Source of the DNA: Nymphaea colorata | Taxonomy: Eukaryota > Streptophyta > Magnoliopsida > Nymphaeales > Nymphaeaceae | Assembly (NCBI RefSeq): GCF_008831285.2 | Contig: NC_045143.1 | Coordinates: forward strand, 11,543,503-11,607,502 | Direction of reading: 5' to 3' | DNA: 64,000 bases | In this document: positions 12,787 through 25,032 of the stretch, in pieces | How positions within the stretch are numbered: position 1 is the stretch's first letter | How the letters are laid out: every line of letters starts with the position of its first letter | The notes under the pieces: generated by a model | The model's database searches: none | What the model saw: the letters and a program-made list of their open reading frames with translations, nothing else | Told to the model about the DNA's origin: nothing | Made by a program: the position numbers and the translations under genes

Positions 12787-12970
12787 CTAGCGGAGCCAGA
12801 ATTTTTTTATAGTGTGGCACTCATTCAATACCTTTAATTTCTTTGGGGCACTTACATGAATAACAATAAAACATATCAAAACATTGACATGTATATTAAA
12901 CTAATTTTGTGAGGCTGGTGTGGGCAGTTATTAATATGTATATCAAACTAATTTTGTGTATGCCACTGCC
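12787..12970. mobile_element. GCGGAGCC-type short element (family R3), copy 4
   Basis: Starts TAGCGGAGCCAGAATTTTTT and ends TATGCCACTGCC, about 184 bp. Includes a 28-base internal near-duplication ending ATTAAACTAATTTTGTG and then ATCAAACTAATTTTGTG. Confidence 0.6.
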
Positions 12971-15900
12971 TCCTAACAGTTTGTAATCTAAATTAGATTG
13001 AAATCAGGATGAGCTAACTTGAACTGACTAGGATTAGGTCACCATTTGTGAGACTAACATTCCCTAATCATGGTTAGGCTAACTTAACTGAGTTAGACTG
13101 AAATAGGCCTTGAGATTACTACACATTAAGATGGAGACATAAAATGGGGATGCATAAATGTGATACAAGAGGGAATAGGGTGAAAGCACATGTTTACATG
13201 TAAATTTTTTTTCAACTCCTATATGCAGACCATATAAATGAAATTTGTTACCTATATTTGTCTTTGTTCCTTGTGCGGGATTTTGAGAGATGGGACTCGA
13301 CTTGTTGGTACGAGGTTTGACCGTTCTTGGAGCCTTTACTATGGGTAATCAGACCGAGGACTAGACTAAAATGTTCAATTTCCTAAGTTTTAACGTCATC
13401 CAAAACCTAAGAAAGCAAACATACATTAATTTTAAAATCATGCACATTTTGATGAAGAAAAAATCAATCTTGATGTCTGTTCAATCATTATAAGATCAAT
13501 GCAAATCGATGTCCTAAATCAAACATAATGCATGCAAAAGCTAACTCATGTAGACCTAGAGTCGGCTCTATGCTAGGATTGGGGTGTAGGACATGGATCT
13601 ATTAGGGGAAACTAGATCTGAATCCAAGAATTAGTATCATGAGAAATTTATGTAATTCTTGTTCTAAATTTGAAATAGGAGATGTTATAAAAGCCAAAAT
13701 ACCATTTCATGTGATTGATGCTCATGATCCAAAGTCTAAGTTAAAAGATCCAGTAAATTTGATATTGCATTCATGAATGGATATTTTAAGATCCAAAGTC
13801 TTAAAGGATAATCCAAATTTGATTATTACAGAGTTCAAAAATCTTGTATTTCGGTCAAATATGTGAATATTGACATGAGATATACAATACAAAGTTCATG
13901 GTGTAAAATCTGACCCAAAATCCAAAATTTGAGATCTCAGATTTAAAGTCTGAAATCTAGGATCCAAAATATAGGATTTGAAATCCAAAATCCAAACTCT
14001 AAAGTTCAAAATCCAAAATCTAATATTTAAGATCCAAAATTAAAATCCAAGATCCATAATCCAATATTTGATATTTAAAGTTCAACATTTGGAATTGAAA
14101 ACCCCATGTAATGGAATTGAGTTGAATGTCAAGGTTTAAATCACTAAAGATTCATGGTTTGAATCTAATAGCTTGAATTGAGATCCAAGATCCAAACAGG
14201 CTAGGGGTAGGTCCGTCAAGAGAACTGGGTCACAGTCTTGTCTACATTGGGTTTAGACCTACTTAGGGCTGTGTTTGACTGTGGTAAGTGTGTTTGGTTT
14301 TAGTCAAACCATGTGATGTATAAACTTCATTCATTTCATGTGAATGAGTATTTAAAGAAGTTTAACTAGACCTACACCATGCCTACATAAAAGGTTTTGA
14401 AATCATTTTAAAGAGATTGATTTTGAAGCCTTTCAATGAAAACTATGTTTTGAAATGATTCTTGTATGAAGACCAAGCTAAATTCAGGTTTTCACATAAC
14501 TAAGCAGACAACACATGGTATGCTACTAAACTGACCCAATCTGGTTTCAGACAACGTGTGCATGTGGGTGTAATGTGGTTTAGTGCATACTAAAATACAT
14601 GCTCAATGCATGATCAAAGAAAGCGTGAAAGAAAACTATATTCTATATGCATGCTGTAAGTAAAAGTAAGGAAACAAAAACAAACAATTTAAAAGAGAGA
14701 CAAGGAAGAGAGGAACATACCTGACCCATATGCCTACCTTAAAGACATTAGAATAACTTTAATCTAAAAAATAAACATGCTAAACTACAACATTATTAAA
14801 ACAATTAAAAAAAATAAACTAAGCTAGACATACTAAAAGAAAAAAAAAAGCTAAACTAAACATGCTTAAAAAACAAAAACTAAACTAAACATGCATAAAG
14901 AACTAAATTGCAATTAAGAAAAAAAAAGAAGAGAGAAAAACAAATTACATGAAGCTGGTACCCTAGTTGCACACTCCCATAACCCCTACACTGAGTCTGG
15001 CTGGGTCTAGGCTGAGTGCTAATGCCCTTGGACCAAGACTTGGACCAAGACTCTTAAAAATTTAACTTGTTTTGAGCTAGACCATTTTTTTGAGTACCTG
15101 ATTGAAATTTTACCAATTTTATGAGTTTATCAAGGAATAGCTCACAGTGTATTACCAAAGGGAAGGGAGGAGGCCTATTTATGGGAGAGAGAATGAACAA
15201 ACCCCATGAGGATTTTCGATCTAGGACTACATTTTTGGCATTCTATCTCCCCTTCAACACTCCAAACCATAGGTTAGAAGTATATTTTCAATGGTATTTT
15301 GCTCATTGCGATCTTGTCTTGACTCCAAATTAATTCTGTAGAAAGCCATGCGTGCATGGAGAATTGGTCTTTGATTCATGATAAAGTATTTGGATTGACA
15401 TTAAGCATGGATAATGAACAAAGTGAGAATACAAGGAGGAGAAAACACACTTTTAAACTTTATTTTAAAACTTGATACAAATTAGAAAAATGTTGATCCA
15501 GCCAGATATGGATACGGTTTCGATTCCATCTGTGTTAGAGCGTTAAACAATGAATTTTACACATTTCAAGTGCTTAAGTGCAAATTGATATTAAGTGTCA
15601 AGTGAGAAAATCAGAATACATTTTTTGAGATATAATATGCATTAAGCTCACATGTGTATCCTAGATTTGGGTTTGATGTTGATACCCACATCTAGATCTA
15701 GCTCCAAGAAAATTTTGAAAAGATGGACCCAGATATGATATTGAAATTTGAATTATGATTAATATCCATGATATGAAATAGAATAAATGATCTGAATCTA
15801 TAAAGATAAATCAGATTTGATATTTGGATATGAGATCCAGACATAGAGATAAAACTTGAATATGTGATTTCGATCTGAAATATGAAATGGAGACTTGAAA

Positions 15901-16704
15901 ATAGCAAGGACTTGGACCTAACATCGAGTTGGGCTTGGTGGGTTCAAGTTGTATAATATGGACTAGACCTAGGTTAAGATCAGTTTTGAAAAACTAGGTT
16001 CAGACTTAGGCTGGGCGCAAGCTCCGCGTAGGTGTTGAGTTTGGAAAATTCAGTTTTAATGAGGATTTAAGATAGGTTGGGCGTAAGCTTAGGGCTATCA
16101 CATCCATGAAATTTATATGAAAAGTTAAGTTACATTTATGTAGCTCCTAAGTTCAGTTTTATGAAAAATAAGTGCATGATGGCAAATGGCCAAAATGCCC
16201 TTGTGTGCGATTTAGGGTGAAAAGAGTTCAAATAAAGAGATATGCTTGAACTAAGGTTCTGGTATTAAAGAAAATCACAAATGAAGGTTTATGTGATCTA
16301 TACCTTACGTGAAGAGTATGGCTTAAAAACATGACCATTTTGGCCCTACATGTGTTCTCGGAGTTGTGGATGAATTTTCTTGATTTGACCAAACCAGCAT
16401 ATAGCCGAACTCTTAAAAAGGCTATGATTAACATCTTGCTCCAAAATTCAACTCGGATTGCCCTAAAAATCAAAAACCTTTTTTTACTAAGTCATATCCA
16501 CACATTTATAAAGAGAAACCAAGGAAGGCCATAAAAATCAGATTTTATTATAATTTTCATAGGTAGAGCTGTGGGTACTTGGAAAAGCTACTTACCTATA
16601 TGGACACACTGAAAGATTAGAGAAATTCACTTTAATTTTACAAAATGGAGCTTGATAGCAGTTTATGGAGTGTAGCAAGTACTAGGAATGACCTCCATGG
16701 CCTT
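12971..16704. other. intergenic stretch dominated by degenerate short-word repeats
   Basis: No gene recognised. From about 13730 to 14110 the DNA is a degenerate array of the word ATCCAAAATC and close variants; 15640-15960 carries related GATATGAnATT words. GGTTGGGCnTnGG phrases near 15920-16090 look like debris of one old repeat. Confidence 0.45.
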
Positions 16705-17188
16705 CAGAACTAAATTGAACTCAAACCAAAATGAATGAACTTAAACCAAACTAAGAGAGTATTGGTTTACTCATGATAAACATAATCCCAACTCGGTTTC
16801 ATCTCACTCTATCGGTTGAGCTCAAATTCAGCTCAAATCCTTGAAAACATGAGAGAGAACATACTTAGAACTGAGTTGAACTAAAACCAAGATGAAGGAA
16901 CTTAAACCAAACTAAAGGAAGGTTGATTTATACATGCTAAACGTGATCTTAGCTCGGTTTTAGCTCACTCGTTTAGGTTGAGCTCAAATTCAATTCAAAT
17001 CCTTGAAACAAGAGAGTGAAAGGACTTGAAACTGATTGAACTCAAACTCGGATAAATGAACTCAAATTAAACTAAACAAACCTTGAGTTATACATGATAA
17101 ACATGGTTATAGCTTAGTTTTAGCTCACTATTTTAAGTTGAGCTTAAATTCAATTGAAACCCCTGAAAATATGAGAGAGAAAGCACAA
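16705..17188. repeat. three-copy tandem repeat, about 160-bp unit
   Basis: Units start near 16705, 16866 and 17027 with CAGAACTAAATTGAACTC, TAGAACTGAGTTGAACTA and TTGAAACTGATTGAACTC. Each carries AACTTAAACCAAACTAA-like, TAGCTCGGTTTTAGCTCACT-like and TTGAGCTCAAATTCA-like blocks in order, and ends with ATGAGAGAGA or similar. Divergence is about 20 percent by eye. Non-coding. Confidence 0.88.
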
Positions 17189-17759
17189 TAGCAATCTGCA
17201 AGTTATTATGTGATTGAAACTTCTAGGTGACTCAAAATTAGTGAAATAAAACTTTATCTCCATTAATATAAACTTGTTTTGACTTGGTTTAGCTAAAAAC
17301 ACAGTTTAAGTTCTTGAAGCTGATTTGAGCTATAGGGGAGCCGGCTTCAAACCCTGATGAGCTGACTTTGGCAACTACTCAAATTGAGAAATGACCTAAC
17401 TACTCAAATGTTAGGCAATTCTCATAAATTTTGGTGTAAAATCCCCACTTTCCAAGTCAAGATGCTAAGATGCAAGGGTAAAATGGTAAATTTCAGCTTG
17501 AACGGCTTAGATAGTATGACTTTAGGTGTTCATGATGGTGCAAAAAGTGCTTTCTTGGCTCAGAAATGATCCTTTATTCTTTGAAAATTTCAAAGTGAAA
17601 GGTTAAATGGCCATTTGAATTTCCAAAAAAATTGAGTGTTCACAGCACACCATAGAACAATGTTCATGAAAAAAAGAGGATGCAACAAGAAATCCACATA
17701 AAGGGATGAAACATAAGGTACTAAAGAAGGAGAGTGCTTTACCTACATACTCTTATCAT
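17189..17759. other. intergenic stretch
   Basis: Nothing recognisable: AT-rich, no element ends, only a short chance reading frame. Confidence 0.45.
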
Positions 17760-18393
17760 TGAAGACAAAAGATGGGGAAAGAGAAACATCACCAAACTCC
17801 GACAAGCGTAGAAAGAAAAGGAAAAGGGGGGAAATCACAAATCAAAAGAGGAAAGGCAAAAACAAAAAATCAAAATACCAAATCGACAAGGGAGACTGAG
17901 AAACGCTCACTTACACAGCCTGGTTGCCAAAGATAGAAGCCAAAAAGAAAAAAGAAAAATCAAAAGATGATCTGTATGAGGATTTGTTGAATTGGTCTCT
18001 CACCCAGACGTTAGCAAAATTTTCAGTGCCAAAATGACGAGGAACAATAAGGCACAACGCAGGATTTTCTCTCTTCTCCAAAAAAATGGAGAGGCCCTTA
18101 CTCTTTATTTTTCCTGATCTCCAGGTGCCTCCCTTCTGTGAGGCTTATAGCTGGGTGTATAACCACCCATGACTCACGTCTCCAAGGGCTCCCACAAAAT
18201 CGGGGCCTCATGGGTGACACACATCTCCAAGGGCTTCCACAAAATCGGGCCTCATGGGCTACAATCTCTCTAACCACCAACCACTTGCTTTAGGTGCTGC
18301 CATGTTCTCCAACGTTTTCCAACTTGTTGGGCAAGTCCTGTGACAGGTGTCAAATGGTTGCTAGCTCGTAGACCGGGTCTTACTCCCGGATCA
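17760..18393 (-). mobile_element. putative 3' LTR region of the minus-strand gypsy element
   Basis: On the minus strand a polypurine run (complement of CCCCCCTCC at 18399-18407) ends the pol region and is followed by TGATCCGGGAG, a plausible LTR start at 18393. An AATAAA polyadenylation-like word sits about 290 bases into it. The inner part, 17790-17960, is similar to 23300-23460 on the far side of the element, as expected of an LTR pair. The far border was not found, so the extent is approximate. Confidence 0.45.
18176..18262. repeat. two-copy 44-bp tandem repeat inside the putative LTR
   Basis: ACGTCTCCAAGGGCTCCCAC and ACATCTCCAAGGGCTTCCAC begin successive units, each followed by AAAATCGGG-CCTCATGGG. 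Confidence 0.88.
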
Positions 18394-18753
18394 TTCGTCC
18401 CCCCTCCAAAAAAAGGATGAAGCTCCAGCGAAGTCAAAATTCAAATGAGGGAATTCAGTCTGGCCGACTTCCCGGTTGTACCATTTTGCAACTTGTGGGC
18501 GTTCACCCTTGCGCCCGATACGATAGCAAATACGCTGTCCTCTTCGCGTATTAGTTGTTTTGACTTCTAGAATAGTGTCGGATGATAGGATAGTAGCTTT
18601 TGTGATCAGAATATCATCAATTGGTGGTAAGACCTCTGGCTGTTCATCATCCAACATAGATGGTTCAAAAAGTTTGAGATTGTTGACGTTCACTACTGAA
18701 TAAATTGCCATGTAATCGGGTAGTTCAAGTCGGCATGCATTGTCTCCCACCAT
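18391..18753 (-). pseudogene. gypsy pol C-terminus with divergent chromodomain-like tail
   Basis: Continues the integrase frame after an in-frame TGA at 18754-18756. The text includes VGDNACRLELPDYM, the typical post-integrase 'GP(F/Y)' region continuation, and ends YRIGRKGERPQVAKWYNREV followed by TEFPHLNF. That spacing (basic stretch, a KW, then FP.L) fits the chromodomain at the end of chromoviral polyproteins, although the first aromatic residues are not obvious; such variants are known as type II chromodomains. The role would be steering integration to chromatin. The chromodomain call is inference; the gypsy assignment is firm. Confidence 0.62.
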
Positions 18754-19735
18754 TCAGATTATGCGAAATGGTCCATAACGAAGGGCCTTTAATTTCTGCA
18801 CTTTTCCATTGAGTCGGTCAGCTACAATGTGCAGCCACACCAGATCATTCACTTGAAATTGACCATGAACTCGATGTCGATCATGGCGTGCCTTATATCT
18901 TTGTTGAGCCCGCTGCAGATTCTGCTTCACCTCTTGATAAATTTTTCTGATATGGTCAAGGAAGTGGCGAGCCTTGGCTGAAGGTGTAGTGACATTGTGA
19001 TCTGCTTCATTTGGGGTGACCATGAAGATCAAGTCGAATGGGCTAGATGGTAGGAAGCCAAGACAGGCTTCAAAAGGTGATTTTTGTGTCAACTCATGCA
19101 TTGCTTTATTGAAGGCAAACTGAAGATACGGCAAACTATCATCCCATGTTTTTGAGTCCTGAGAATTATATCCCCGTAGCAAGTGTACCATGGTGCGGTT
19201 CACTACTTCCGTTTGCCCATCCGTTTGTGGATGGTAAGGAGTGCTCATGTGAAGTTTGGTATCCATCAATTCCCACAACGTTTTTCAGAATGCACTTAGA
19301 AACCGACTATCACGATCTGAGATAATAGAGCTGGGCAGCCCAAAGTGGACCCAGACAGTGTGGAAATATAGGCGAGCCGTCTGAACTCCAGTTATAGTCT
19401 TCTTGCATGGAACAAGAATAAACATTTTGGAAAAACGATCTACGACTACATAGAGATAATCATGTCCTCGCCTAGTAGTTGGTAGACCACCCACAAAATC
19501 CATGGATACACTTTCCACGGACGTGTTGGTACCGGCAGAGGTTGGTACGCCTATCTTACGGTTGCTGGGCTTGGAAATACTACATAGTGTACATCCTCGC
19601 ACAAACCCACTAACATCTTCGTGTAAATTGGGCCAGTAGACATACCTCTGTAAATTTTGGATTGTTTTGTTGATTCCAAAATGTCCAGCCACCTTGGAGG
19701 TATGAGCTTCCCTCAACCACATGGTACGATCTGCC
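18754..19735 (-). pseudogene. gypsy integrase, broken
   Basis: Contains the zinc-binding N-terminus (HTSKVAGHFGINKT ... CTLCSISK, an H-H-C-C arrangement) and the catalytic core: VSMDFVGGLP carries the first Asp, ISDRDSRF the second, and HPQTDGQTEVVNRT the Glu. The frame is shifted relative to the upstream RNase H (break near 19735). An in-frame TGA at 19285-19287 sits just after SRFLSAF, where the family has Trp. All three catalytic acids survive, so decay was by stops and a frameshift, not loss of the active site. It would have inserted the element's cDNA into the genome. Confidence 0.9.
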
Positions 19736-20323
19736 CCTTGTGGGATGCAGTCTTCCGTCCTTTTCTAGCAAGTGATTTTTGATAGTATATTCAGATTTTA
19801 CGCCCGTTTGTGCAGCTTTGTAATGCTCACAAAAATCTGGATCATGCATATATAGATGGACGTAATCATCATGCTGGCTGGGTTGGATTTGCATGAAGCC
19901 GATCAAGCAAACGGAGGCCTGTGGTGGCCGAGAGAGCATATCTGCCAATTTGTTTTGACTCCCCTGCTTGTACTTGATGACAATACTGAATTGCTGGAGG
20001 TAAGACATCCATTTCATAGGGCGCACTTGCTGCAGTTTTGACTGCGATTGGAGATACTGTAAGGGTCGGTGGTCGGTGTGTACCACGGTTTCTTTCCCTA
20101 ACAAATAGCACTGCCAATGTTTAATGGCCTGATGTAATGCAAGAAGCTCTTTATCATATGCTGAATAATTGAGTTGTGCTCCCTGGAATAGCTCGGAATA
20201 GTAGGCCACCGGTCGTTGTTCTTGCATGAGGACTGCTCCCATAGCGTAACCTGAAGCATCGGTTTCTAATTCGAATGGCTTGTGTAAATTTGGCAATGCA
20301 AGGAGTGGAGCTTCACTTATTTT
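19736..20323 (-). pseudogene. gypsy RNase H domain
   Basis: In frame with the gag-RT frame above it but separated by a TGA. Motifs: FELETDASGYAMGAVLMQ (first catalytic Asp in TDAS), YDKELLAL (Glu), VVHTDHRPLQYL (Asp), then KYKQGSQNKLADMLSRPP, the standard end of Ty3/gypsy RNase H. It degrades the RNA strand during reverse transcription. The reading frame fails near 19735, where the sequence shifts into the integrase frame. Confidence 0.9.
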
Positions 20324-22762
20324 TCATTTCAGAAGATTGAAAGCAGCTTCACATTTTTCTGTCCATTCGAACTTGCTATGTGCCTTAGTCAAGGCATGAA
20401 GAGGTGCGGCCAATACTGAAAAATGTTTAATAAATTTTCGAAGATATTGACAAGCACCAACAAAACTGCGTACCTCAGTGGTATTTCGGGGCGTCGGCCA
20501 CTTACGAATGACATCAACCTTATCTGGATCGATGCGGAGGGTTCCACCACCAACTATGAAGCCAAGATAGATGAGGGAGGTCTTGGCAAATTCACATTTC
20601 TTTCCATTAAGCCGCAGTTGATGTTGTTGTAACACCTCAAAGACTTGATGAATATGTTGCTCGTGATCTTCCCATGATTCACTGTATATCAGAATATCAT
20701 CGAGATAAACTAATACAAATTTATCTAAGAATGGACATAGGACATCATTTATGAGACGCATAAAAGTGGCGGGGGCATTGCACAGGCCGAATGGCATCAC
20801 CTTCCACTCGAAGAGTCCTTGATGCGTATTAAATGCCGTCTTCCATGTGTCCTCGTCTCGGATGCAAACTTGATGGTATCCTGATTTTAAATCAAGTTTG
20901 GTGAAGAATCGAGCATTTTTGAGTTGGTCCAGCAAGTCGTTGATGCGAGGGAGTGGGTAACGGTTTTTGACTGTGATCTTGTTGAGTGCTCTATAATCAA
21001 TGCACATGCGCCATCTTCCATCCTTCTTGGGTACCAAGACCACGGGAGATCCACAAGGCGAGCTGCTGTGCTGCACTAATCCATGCTCCAGCAGGTCCAT
21101 CACTTGTCTTTTAATTTCGTCATTCTCAAGTACCGAATTGCGATACATGGAAAGGTTGGGTAGAGGGGCATCAGATTGCAAGTGAATTTCATGCTCAATT
21201 GGACGCCGTGGTGGTAGGCCTTGTGGATCTTCAAACAAATCAGTATAAGAGTTGAGTAGTTTGGTGAGCATACCTTCTTCTTTCTCGTGCGTGTACATGA
21301 GATGAATTGTATCATTCTTTTCACACGGCTGCACTAAACGTACAAGCAATAAGACAAATCTTTGGCATGCATTCACCACTCGTTTGACTTGTCCGGCTGT
21401 CATCAAATCTGTTGGAGGGGCGATGTTGTCCCGAATGATCACAAGCTGCTTCCCGTCTTTTGTGAGTTCATATTCTTGTGCTCGTCGATGGTAGTGACCA
21501 TCACGGAGCCACAAATATGGACTTCCAAGAACCACTTGGCAAACATCAAGTGGAACAACATCACAAATAACTTCATCAATAAAACGAGAGGTGATGGCAA
21601 ACTTCACCTTGCACTGGCGGTCCACTCGTTGTCCAACATCCTTTATAATCCGTCCCAATGGATATGGGTGAGGATGTGGTGTGGTGACCAAACCAAGTCG
21701 TTCCACCAGACTTGAAGAGATTAAGTTCTTTTGGCTTCCGGTGTCGAAGATTGCGCCAATAACTTCATTTTTCACCTGAATCTTGATGGTGAAGAGTTCT
21801 TCAGCATGCTCCTCCTCCGCGGTTGAGATAACAGTATCAGATCTCACCATCAGGGATAGGGCCGTGTCTGGCTGCTGCATTGAGCCAACCCTCTCAGGCT
21901 CATTTTCTCTAGCCATCACCGTATTAATCTGTTTCCCTCTATTCTGCTCCTTGAACCGCTTGGGTTTCAATTCAGGATGCACCTTCCAGCATTTTTGTTT
22001 GTTGTATCCAGAAATTTTGCAATGATCGCAGTAAAAATCAGACTTGGAAGGATATGACTTGGAGTCCTTCGAAGTGTGATTTTTATCATATTTTGATACC
22101 TTCTGTTTGGATTTTGCAGAATTTTTGTAGTTGCTTCCCCTATTCTTTGCTTCAATAGCCATTGCTGTAGTACTTGCGCTTGAGACATCCAACACTCGAA
22201 AAAGCTGCAACTCTTGGCGAATCGTATAATGTAGACCCGCCACAAATTTTTGTACAGCTTCCTCAGTGTTGATCGATACACCAAGAGCAACCGCAAGCCG
22301 TCGGAACTCGGTTGAATATTCTTGAACTGATTGTGTGTTATACTGCGGCAACGTATACCACCTTGTCCAACGATCTTGCAAATATCCCATTGGATAAAAC
22401 TCCAACCTCAGGAGTCGTTTAAATTCCTCCCAAGTGACGCCCTGTCCTTCTCGAGATGCCAAGATACCATTCCACCATGCCAATGCATGGTTGGTTAGTT
22501 TTAACCTAGCAAAGGCTACACGTTCTGTACCTGGATACTCATAAAGAGTAAAATAGGTTTCCATTTGAGCCAACCAAGAGTCCAGCTTCTCAGCGTCAAT
22601 GGAACCATCAAATACAGGGATGTCGATCTTGGCCTCCGCCTTGAACGGTCTTGGGCATTCCCTTGTGAGAGGTTGTTCGGGTCCCTTCTCCTCTTCTTGT
22701 CTTGTATTAGCGTCCTCCCTTTGTATTTTGATCATTTGTTGCTGAACATGCTCAAGTTGCAT
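20324..22762 (-). pseudogene. gypsy gag-protease-reverse transcriptase open frame (812 codons)
   Basis: The longest open frame in the window. Residues about 45-200 are a retrotransposon gag domain (FDGSIDAEKLDSWLAQME ... WWNGI). Next comes a zinc knuckle near residue 245 with the His replaced by Tyr (CDHCKISGYNKQKC). A protease follows with FDTGSQKNLIS as active site, then RT with FTKLDLKSGYHQV, MPFGLCNAPATF and the catalytic VYLDDILIYS. It ends at a TGA (20324-20326) that interrupts the normal join to RNase H; beyond it the same frame continues. The gag start looks short because a CACTA-like block begins within about 10 bases upstream, so the true N-terminus may be missing. Gag, protease and RT would act in cytoplasmic virus-like particles if expressed. 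Confidence 0.93.
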
Positions 22763-22767
22763 GTTTA

Positions 22768-23205
22768 CTAATGTTCGACTATGTCGATGAAAGTGACTTT
22801 AGAGACGCATGTGCGGATGTCAGTAGTTCGTCACCAAAAAACAATTACACCAACACGAGCATGACCATATGTTAGTAAAAGTAACTTCTTTTTAGCGACA
22901 TTTTCGAGTTGGGCATCAGTAGAAGCTCAACTTCAAAGACATCATAGCAGCACGTCGGAAAAGACTACTTTTCACCGATGTTTTGGTCTTGACATTGGTA
23001 AAAGTAACATGTTTAGCGACATTGGTGCACTAGATGTCGGTAAAAACCCAACTTCAAAGTAACATGCTACTTTCATTGATATCTTGCTCGGGATGTGGAT
23101 AAGAATTAATCTTTACCAACATTTAAAGCTGGATGTCAGTAAAAGTAGCATTTTACCGATGCCCTTTTTTTCCATGTGTCGATGAATCCGTTTTGTTCTA
23201 TAGTG
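22768..23205. mobile_element. CACTA-like subterminal repeat block with right end
   Basis: The right end as reverse complement reads CACTATAGAACAAAAC. Inside are repeated words of the form GATGTCGGTAAAA, GACATTGGTAAAAGT and TGGGCATCAGTAGAAG on alternating phases, about every 40-60 bases. The left end next to the gypsy gag is only TACTAATG, so the insertion border is uncertain and flanking triplets do not match. No transposase. Same type as 7701-8270 and 61441-61809. Confidence 0.62.
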
Positions 23206-25027
23206 AAAAAAAACAAAATATTAATTAAATAAAAGGGACCATAAGAGACTCACGTGCACACCCCGGTCACTGAACACATAAGCCAACAAAATGGTAGGAG
23301 CACCAATCTCAAACAAGCACGAAAAAGAAAAAGAAAAATTTGAAAATTGAAAAGAGGAAGACAAAAATAAAGCACCAAAATACCAACTCAACAAGATGGA
23401 ATGAGAGATACTCACCTGTGCACCTTGCTTGTCGGAGACAGAGGCTGGGAAAATAACATCGGTGCAAGATTCCAACAAGCACAAAGAGAAAATGGAGACA
23501 AAAAGTAGAAGGGAAACTAGGGAAGGAGAGAACGAAGTGACAAAGGCATTGCAACAGTACCTGCCAGGTCTAAATAAGCGGACGTAGAGCCAGGGGCAGA
23601 AAATCTTTGAGATATGCCTAGGCACGCACCATCACAAACATCATACGACCATGGCCTTTGATGGTTGCTAATGACATACCCAACGATGATGAAACTCTAA
23701 TTGTGGTTGGGGCTCACAAGAGACAAAGAGCAAAGTGCAGCTGTGTTTTGTGAAAGCAAAGGTAGATAACGACCAGCAAATTCCAATAGGAAGGAGGATG
23801 CTCGCGACTTCATGAGAAATGGTAGGTGACACATGAGAGAGCCCGACTCTCCCTTCCTCTCTCTCTTTCTCTCTCTATGAAACTTGAAGGCCAGTGAATA
23901 GGATGGTGGAAACCACCTTCTCTCGCCTTTTTTATTCGTGGCAGGAACCAAACCAAGCTCTGAGGTGGCTGATGATTGCCATGCCGTAGTTGTTGATTCG
24001 TGATTAACAATCAGACAGTGGAAACGGAACGAGTTAGATGCGATTTGGCCAAAAGTCAGATGTACATCATTTATGAATCAAGTGCTAACTGAACGAGTTA
24101 GATGTGATTCAGCCAATTTGGACATAGTCACACCAGCTCGTGCATCATAGCAACCGGTTTCGGTGTCGTATCAACCGGTTCAACTAATTCAATGGCTGGT
24201 TTCAGTGTGTTTTTGGTCGATTCGGTTTATTTAACCTCGATTGATTCAGCCTTTGATTCAATTTATGTAATGCTAATTCAAGCAATGGATTGACCGATTT
24301 AGCCACCAATTCAATCAATTCAGTGTCGGTTCAATCAATGTAGTCGATCTGGGCACTGATTCAGTTGATTTATAGCAGATTCAGTCAAGCTGGCTGCCAA
24401 TCGTTTTAGGTCTACCCATTCATCCTCATTCAGATAGAGAGAGAGAGTAGGAGTCTTCAATTTGCTTGAACTAAAAAAGAGAGAGAATGTAAGAGGAAGC
24501 TGGACTCTCTTAGGGTATAAGAATAAATCAAAGAGAAATGGAGAACATTTGGAAAATCATTTTTAAGACCGGATTGTTAAATCCTTTTCAAAAACATACA
24601 CCCCCTTCCCATGGCTGTTCAAAGAGGTATAATGAGATGGAAAATTTTGAGGTGTGCACATGGAATGAGCTGGGTGGAAGGCTTGTTGGCTGGCTCTAAC
24701 TGTTTTTATAGGTTTGCCAAACTAAGATTACCCTAATTAAGCTTGTGCTGGAAAATTCTTATTATTTTAAGCCTTTCTAAAATTCCTAGGAAAAATGGTC
24801 ATTTGACAAGTTGGTGGCAACCTAACAGGCTTTAGTTTTATATGCTCTAAGCATGTGGCTTGTAGACAAGACAGTTATAAAACTTTCTTAGATGAAAGGC
24901 CATCATGTTTGAGATGCCTTTATAAACTAGTTCAAGAATAATATGAACCATAATCAACAAGAGGGGTAAAATAGTAATTTGGTCAAGTAAAAATTTTTTA
25001 ATGTGTACAAACTCGCTAATATTTCTT
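23206..25027. other. intergenic stretch with remnants of the gypsy 5' flank and word repeats
   Basis: 23300-23460 resembles 17790-17960 and may be a diverged 5' LTR part. Two similar blocks begin GAGACTCACGTGCACACC (23247) and GATACTCACCTGTGCACC (23407). 24028 and 24093 share AACGAGTTAGATG. From 24110 to 24400 the DNA is a degenerate array of GATTCAGT / CAATTCA words. No gene found. Confidence 0.5.
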
Positions 25028-25032
25028 AGATA
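25028..25032. repeat. left target-site duplication of copia element 1 (AGATA)
   Basis: AGATA precedes the 5' LTR; TGATA follows the 3' LTR end at 28681-28685, so four of five bases match. Confidence 0.6.

Noticed and set aside
23221-24010. Minus-strand frames rich in Phe, Leu and Ser that look like membrane segments
   Set aside because: They come from pyrimidine-rich repeat DNA near the gypsy flank; hydrophobic frames are expected from CT-rich sequence.
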